Virus record (IMG/VR): IMGVR_UViG_3300027719_000008 | Span: 1-50,550 of that record | Direction: 5' to 3' (one strand) | Source: a virus | DNA length: 50,550 nucleotides | Shown here: positions 47,401 to 50,550 of the stretch, piece after piece | Numbering within the stretch: the first letter of the stretch is position 1 | Layout: each line of letters starts with the position of its first letter | Notes under the pieces: model-generated | Databases searched by the model: none | What the model was told of the DNA's origin: nothing | What the model saw: only the letters and a program-made list of their open reading frames with translations | Made by a program: the position numbers and the translations under genes

Positions 47401-50065
47401 CTCTCCGGCCCAGAAGATCACGGGCAAGGCCGACATTACTGGACAAGGCAAGGGCGGAGCGGGACTGGCCGAAATGCTGTTCCGCACGAAGGAAGGCAAA
47501 GCAGGCCGCTTGCAGGCCGTCATGAAGGGCGAGACGCCGCTCTCTGTGTACATTGGGAACGAGAAGAAAGTCTACTATCAAGGCAACGCCGTCGAGAACA
47601 TCCTTGGTCCGGCCAAGCAGTTCCTTGGGAAGGGCGCGAGCGAGGCCGACTTCCAAGCTATCATCCAGATGGCCGATGTCGCCGGGGTGAGCCAGCGGAT
47701 TCGGCAAGAGCGCGACCTGATGCAGGCGGCGATTGCACGCATTGGTGAAGGCAAGGGAACCGATGCCGACTTCACGCGGTTGGCGAAGATGGGATACGAG
47801 AAGCCGTCGGTACTCCGCGAGGGGTTGCAGGCGGACCTGGCTGGAACCATGCAGCAGCTTCGGACGGATGCGGCGAAGTGGGAAAAGACCATGATGCTGC
47901 GTTCCGGAACGGACTACGAGGATGCCCTGAGCGCCATTGAGGAGTTCAAGGCCAAGGGGATGCTGACGGAGAACACGGACAGCCCCGGCGTGCTGGACAA
48001 GGTGCTGGAGGCCGAGCGGAAACTCAGCAAGGCGAAGCTGGAATACGCGCGCGACAAGGGGATCATCTCGCAGGAAATGGCCGACGCCTATGCTAAGACG
48101 GGTGACTATTACACCCCTCTTGAACGCGTATTCGACGACCTCGAAAAGATGTCCGGTGGCAAGGGAAGCGCCACGGGGCAGTTCACGAATCAGGCACTTG
48201 GCAGCGAACGCCTTATCAAGTCGCCGATCAGTAGCGTCTTTGAAAGCCTCAATAAGTTGGTCCGACTGGCCGACGAGAACGAAGTCTGGCGCACGCTGAC
48301 GGATGATATTGATGACGCGAAGAAGCTGGTTGCCGCGCAAAAGGAAGATGCCAAACATCTCATTGGTGCCGAGAAGGGTGTTCCTGAGAATAAAGTTCTC
48401 CCTGATGGTGCCATTGCGGAGAATGAATCGTACATCGCCGAGACGGAGAAATACATCCAGCAGGTGAGTGGCGACGAACGCATGGCGAAGGATGTGATCC
48501 CTGTCATCCGGGATGGCAAGACGACGTATTGGCGCTTCGTGGACCCGGAGGCGCGCAAGACCTATGCTGCGATGCAGATGCACGCTCCATCGGGGTGGCT
48601 GGAGAAGGCGGCACGTTGGCCGTCCCAGGTGTTGCGGAAGTGGCTGGCTGCCTCCCCGCGCTTTGCCGCGTTCAATACGACGCGCGACACCTTCATGCGT
48701 CCGATCATCTCGGAACACGAAGGCAGCAAGATGTCGGATGTGTTGATGCAATGGACCGACAAGGCCAAGTATGAGGAGATGGACGAAGCGTTCATGCGCT
48801 CCGGCGGCTCACAGCAGGCCATGCTGAATGATCTGGAGGACGCCTACAAGGACGACATGAGCGGGTTCATCCGGAAGGCCGTCGGCACAAAAGGCACGAT
48901 GGTGGGCCTCCCGCAAGACCTGATCAAGTATATGAAGGGCGGATTCGATAAGGTGACGGCGCTGACGGGCAAGGGTGAAAAGCTGAATCGCTTGGCCGAG
49001 TACAAGGACGCCTACGAATACGCGATGAAGAACATCCCGAACATCACGCAACAGGAAGCGGAGACGTATGCTGCATTCCATAGCCGTAACCTCTTGGACT
49101 TCGCGCAGGCTGGAACGTTCATCCGGGCGATTAACAAGTATGTGCCGTTCACGAACGCCGCTATCCAAGGCTCGCGCGTGATGTTCCGTGCTGCCAAGAA
49201 TCACCCGAAGCAATTCGCCAAGCAATTCGCCAAGCTGATCGTGGCCCCGTCGATTGCGACCTATGGCATTGCACAAGCGGCAGGCCGTGAAGAGGAATAC
49301 CGTGCGCTACCCGCGTACCGGCGCGACTTCTTCTGGAACATACCGATTCCCGGAACGAAGCTGTGGTTCGCCATCCCGAAGCCGTTCGAGTTGGGCGTCC
49401 TCGGCACCACGTTCGAGCGCACCGTGGACTACGCATGGAAGGGTAACTTCGACGAAGCGTTCGCCGGTCACGGTGGATCGCTCGCCAAGGGCATGATTCC
49501 AGTCGATGAAGCCGCGTTCCTTGGTGCATTCCGTCCTGTTGTCGAAGTGCTGGCGAACCGTAATCTGTTCTACGATCAGCCGATCATTCCCTATTGGGAA
49601 GAAGGCTTGGATGTCCGCCTCCGCAAGGGCGCGCAGGGTGGCAGTCGCATCGGCAAGACCATGCAAGACCTGTTCAAGGTGGATTCCCGCAACGTCGATC
49701 ATCTCATTGGCGCATTCTTTGGCGACTATGGCCGACTGGCAACAAACGTCGGGAAGATCGGGCAGGATGTCGAGAACCCCATGACATTCGGGAAGTCGAT
49801 CATGAAGGCGTCCGGATTCGTGCGCGAGACATCACCGTGGGAGATTCAACCCGCGAAAGAGGCCATGCGCACGCAACAGCGCCTCGGCGTGCAGGCCACG
49901 AAGCCGTCGAAAGCGTTCCGCGACATCCTGAAAGAGGCGCAGGCCGGGACGCGAACGATGAAGGAAGCGATTGAAGCATCGCGTGCGGAGAAAAATCGGT
50001 TGTCGCAAATCACGATTGAGCAACGCATTAAGGAGATGTTCGAGAAATCGAAAAAGAAAAAGTAG
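44438..50065 (+). CDS. Giant virion polyvalent protein: sigma-like region, zincin domain, LPD38-like end (1875 aa)
   Basis: ATG at 44438 follows AAAGGA. In order: (i) N-terminal helical region to about 525, with Pro/Ala/Arg-rich repeats (RTPWEAP, RTPWDAA); (ii) about 530-710, a sigma-70-like stretch (YGLEPDEMMSELIMPLAKRA, TFDPKLGKDEATYLANQMSY, later TTGYTPSTIQRVLDDLHARA); (iii) about 770-850, a zincin with H812-E-H-V-H816, ARSMGLFTDSEWSKL and third-ligand candidates E847/E848; (iv) a long helical middle; (v) about 1380-1800, an LPD38-like end (NTTRDTFMRPIISEH, YVPFTNAAIQGSRVM). Such polyvalent proteins are injected with phage DNA. A zincin could process host or virion proteins on entry. No transglycosylase or RNA polymerase motif was seen. 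Confidence 0.82.
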   Translation: MPLTPEEVLGLRARLSSKPNYAVPEASFGEFIAPIVAPLTLAERAGGLVYNNLGLPLMGGAMRAVGIDADSVAGQAQLDRETSVNPDVTSMRGWIGLLGVGREGDTGYTNVETGAPVRGANTLEAIMNAQGGDVEGFYRDYGVPGQVAMTVGSMGLDPLNATAIGGGVKAAWQASKIRAGLRGIKGVDAAADAQRAEYLAEQLGNLSPQGQSGLERFGRALIGEEQASDFFQQGRVFNRTPEFNMAGEVGPETLRSRMGLNLMDRLAERMYPDASADFLQRAADADAERIAGIRYDRWRDVHRPVPDRLQQIPEWGGMAIENVDPRMMRVINDTMQNMDMPSQAVVPPSRQLPFENSAAADLSARMQRMMSPEERMAWEIPEYVPDTSMAAREDLAARMRRFQQPEPERTPWEAPIEQTPAPVQEAVSAPALDLAARMRRAMTPANVEVAPVRPTARTPWDAAEDVPEPVRAEVTMPVAEAPKIAETPTQKLAQPKTAEQLAKEAELEARAKAVNPEAKAKRDPYADIDEASIKKASDVLMSERGQKNLNALARQYGLEPDEMMSELIMPLAKRAATFDPKLGKDEATYLANQMSYAAKDVRRKQDVIAAREASYNKEVGEGDDAMQIVDTIADPTAATPAQQALRGETESAFMKLVRSSKQPERAESIVAALTDQMDTKGRMNVAALSETTGYTPSTIQRVLDDLHARAMDAGIEPDVKFKTVRKAFVRGVAKDDLLKAPGVKGVEELGDNDFRVTFKNGKTIDVRTNANIELRAAPDLVAGRTITVADPKTGQQINVDYTRFADQSTINHEHVHVARSMGLFTDSEWSKLVSTYAKNITDEVRMEEAVASGLEKIGGTLAQRIKEFLGKLYEAITGDTSAWSTQGRWRKGEVFRREKVGAARTDGVRYQTQAPDWRTTGDAIQNIAKKMETAGDARDMEPAGVLASAKRLFTKEGLKAIEDKLAPQLWDAAHMLMTRGFRPLEDILSPAQKITGKADITGQGKGGAGLAEMLFRTKEGKAGRLQAVMKGETPLSVYIGNEKKVYYQGNAVENILGPAKQFLGKGASEADFQAIIQMADVAGVSQRIRQERDLMQAAIARIGEGKGTDADFTRLAKMGYEKPSVLREGLQADLAGTMQQLRTDAAKWEKTMMLRSGTDYEDALSAIEEFKAKGMLTENTDSPGVLDKVLEAERKLSKAKLEYARDKGIISQEMADAYAKTGDYYTPLERVFDDLEKMSGGKGSATGQFTNQALGSERLIKSPISSVFESLNKLVRLADENEVWRTLTDDIDDAKKLVAAQKEDAKHLIGAEKGVPENKVLPDGAIAENESYIAETEKYIQQVSGDERMAKDVIPVIRDGKTTYWRFVDPEARKTYAAMQMHAPSGWLEKAARWPSQVLRKWLAASPRFAAFNTTRDTFMRPIISEHEGSKMSDVLMQWTDKAKYEEMDEAFMRSGGSQQAMLNDLEDAYKDDMSGFIRKAVGTKGTMVGLPQDLIKYMKGGFDKVTALTGKGEKLNRLAEYKDAYEYAMKNIPNITQQEAETYAAFHSRNLLDFAQAGTFIRAINKYVPFTNAAIQGSRVMFRAAKNHPKQFAKQFAKLIVAPSIATYGIAQAAGREEEYRALPAYRRDFFWNIPIPGTKLWFAIPKPFELGVLGTTFERTVDYAWKGNFDEAFAGHGGSLAKGMIPVDEAAFLGAFRPVVEVLANRNLFYDQPIIPYWEEGLDVRLRKGAQGGSRIGKTMQDLFKVDSRNVDHLIGAFFGDYGRLATNVGKIGQDVENPMTFGKSIMKASGFVRETSPWEIQPAKEAMRTQQRLGVQATKPSKAFRDILKEAQAGTRTMKEAIEASRAEKNRLSQITIEQRIKEMFEKSKKKK

Positions 50066-50183
50066 ATTTTCTGGTGGATTTTGCCGACGCGATCCGATAT
50101 AGGTGTGTTGGCAGACCAAGCAACGGCAAGGTTGTGAGGCTGCAAAGCAATCAACGCTGGTGACGGCCCGACCGTCTTTGACT

Positions 50184-50219
50184 CCTCCTGCATGGCTTGC
50201 CCTGTGCAGGGGGATTCTT
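50184..50219 (+). terminator. Intrinsic terminator after the late genes
   Basis: CCTCCTGCA (50184-50192) pairs with TGCAGGGGG (50205-50213), a 9-bp stem with one G-T pair, followed by ATTCTTTTT. It lies after the giant gene and before the pentapeptide gene. The rest of the gap 50066-50183 shows only a short GACGG/CCGTC hairpin near 50164. Confidence 0.8.
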
Positions 50220-50236
50220 TTTGAATGGAGCGTGCG

Positions 50237-50550
50237 ATGAATAAGATTGAGTTGGATGCGATTATTGCAAAGCACTGGAAATGGTTATGCAGTGAGGATG
50301 GCGGCGAAAGAGCCGACCTGAGTTACGCCGACCTGAGTTACGCAAACCTGAGTTCCGCCAACCTGCGTTCCGCCAACCTGCGTTACGCAAACCTGAGTTA
50401 CGCCGACCTGAGTTCCGCCGACCTGAGTTACGCAAACCTGAGTTCCGCCAACCTGCGTTACGCAAACCTGAGTTCCGCCGACCTGAGTTACGCAAACCTG
50501 AGTTCCGCCAACCTGCGTTCCGCCAACCTGCGTTCCGCCAACCTGCGTTA
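50237..50550 (+). CDS. Pentapeptide-repeat protein, 5' part
   Basis: ATG at 50237 follows GGAG. It begins [20 protein letters not shown], then DGGER, and moves straight into repeats ([20 protein letters not shown]). This LDxIIxKHxKWL ... GGxRADL start is common to phage pentapeptide proteins. The gene continues across the circular joint into 1-431. Placed after a strong terminator, it begins the early rightward unit. Possible roles include protecting DNA or blocking host enzymes; none is shown. Confidence 0.88.
   Translation, partial: MNKIELDAIIAKHWKWLCSEDGGERADLSYADLSYANLSSANLRSANLRYANLSYADLSSADLSYANLSSANLRYANLSSADLSYANLSSANLRSANLRSANLR
50478..50550. repeat. Terminal direct overlap with 1-73
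   Basis: Exact copy of bases 1-73 (see the entry at the start). The first 241 bases of the pentapeptide gene up to 50477 join base 1 in frame. Confidence 0.85.

Noticed and set aside
47087-48751. 554-codon open frame antisense to the giant virion protein
   Set aside because: Shadow of the 1,875-residue frame; other antisense frames at 23772-25280 and 25994-27622 are of the same kind.
50066-50183. Possible tRNA or small RNA before the pentapeptide gene
   Set aside because: No T-loop (GTTCRANNC), no cloverleaf pairing; only the terminator hairpin is clear. No tRNA was found elsewhere either.
50300-50550. Short repeated units resembling a CRISPR array
   Set aside because: The unit is 15 bp without spacers and encodes pentapeptide repeats in frame.

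Overview
This window is the genome of a tailed bacteriophage with a podovirus-like gene order. It carries a terminase pair, a large portal, a scaffold-like protein, an SU10-type (DUF5309) capsid protein, head-tail adaptor and nozzle-type genes, tail fibre genes and a 1,875-residue virion polyvalent protein. There are no ribosomal RNA, tRNA or cellular housekeeping genes. Bases 1-73 are identical to bases 50478-50550. Joining the ends through this overlap keeps a pentapeptide-repeat gene in frame, so the molecule is circular or circularly permuted, about 50,477 bp long. The host cannot be read from the sequence. A lipoprotein in the lysis-like cluster hints at a Gram-negative host but does not prove it.

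Layout. (a) 418-14708, rightward: about 37 small, tightly coupled early genes (many ATGA overlaps). They include a YqaJ exonuclease and RecT annealase pair, an SSB, a Lar-like protein, an XRE regulator, a ribbon-helix-helix regulator behind a promoter with a perfect palindromic operator, a replisome organiser, a DnaB-like ATPase, a C5-cytosine methyltransferase overlapped over its whole length by a second open frame, a RuvC-like resolvase and a dATP/dGTP pyrophosphohydrolase-like protein. (b) 14712-14748: a terminator between converging transcripts. (c) 14770-18832, leftward: a serine recombinase, a clamp-loader-like AAA+ ATPase and small phage genes. (d) 18833-19797: about 1 kb without genes, with many GATAG words and repeats, probably an origin or control region. 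(e) 19798-23040, leftward: small genes, several with paired cysteines, headed by an AlpA/excisionase-like regulator. (f) 23041-23254: a divergent control region with two near-identical 17-bp palindromes. (g) 23255-50065, rightward: packaging, head, adaptor, nozzle, lysis-like, fibre and internal-virion genes, ending at a terminator. (h) The pentapeptide-repeat gene across the circular joint.

How the parts fit. Early genes supply recombination, SSB, helicase loading and a helicase-like ATPase. No DNA or RNA polymerase gene was recognised, so the phage probably uses host polymerases. The XRE, ribbon-helix-helix and AlpA-like regulators plus a serine recombinase leave a temperate lifestyle possible, but no tyrosine integrase or attachment site was seen. 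No classical endolysin was recognised.

Most interesting points: the dual-coding methyltransferase locus; the giant virion protein with a sigma-factor-like region, a HEHVH zincin motif and an LPD38-like end; a phospholipase-A2-like protein in the tail region; the GATAG-rich gap; and repeated gene-boundary cassettes in the early operon.
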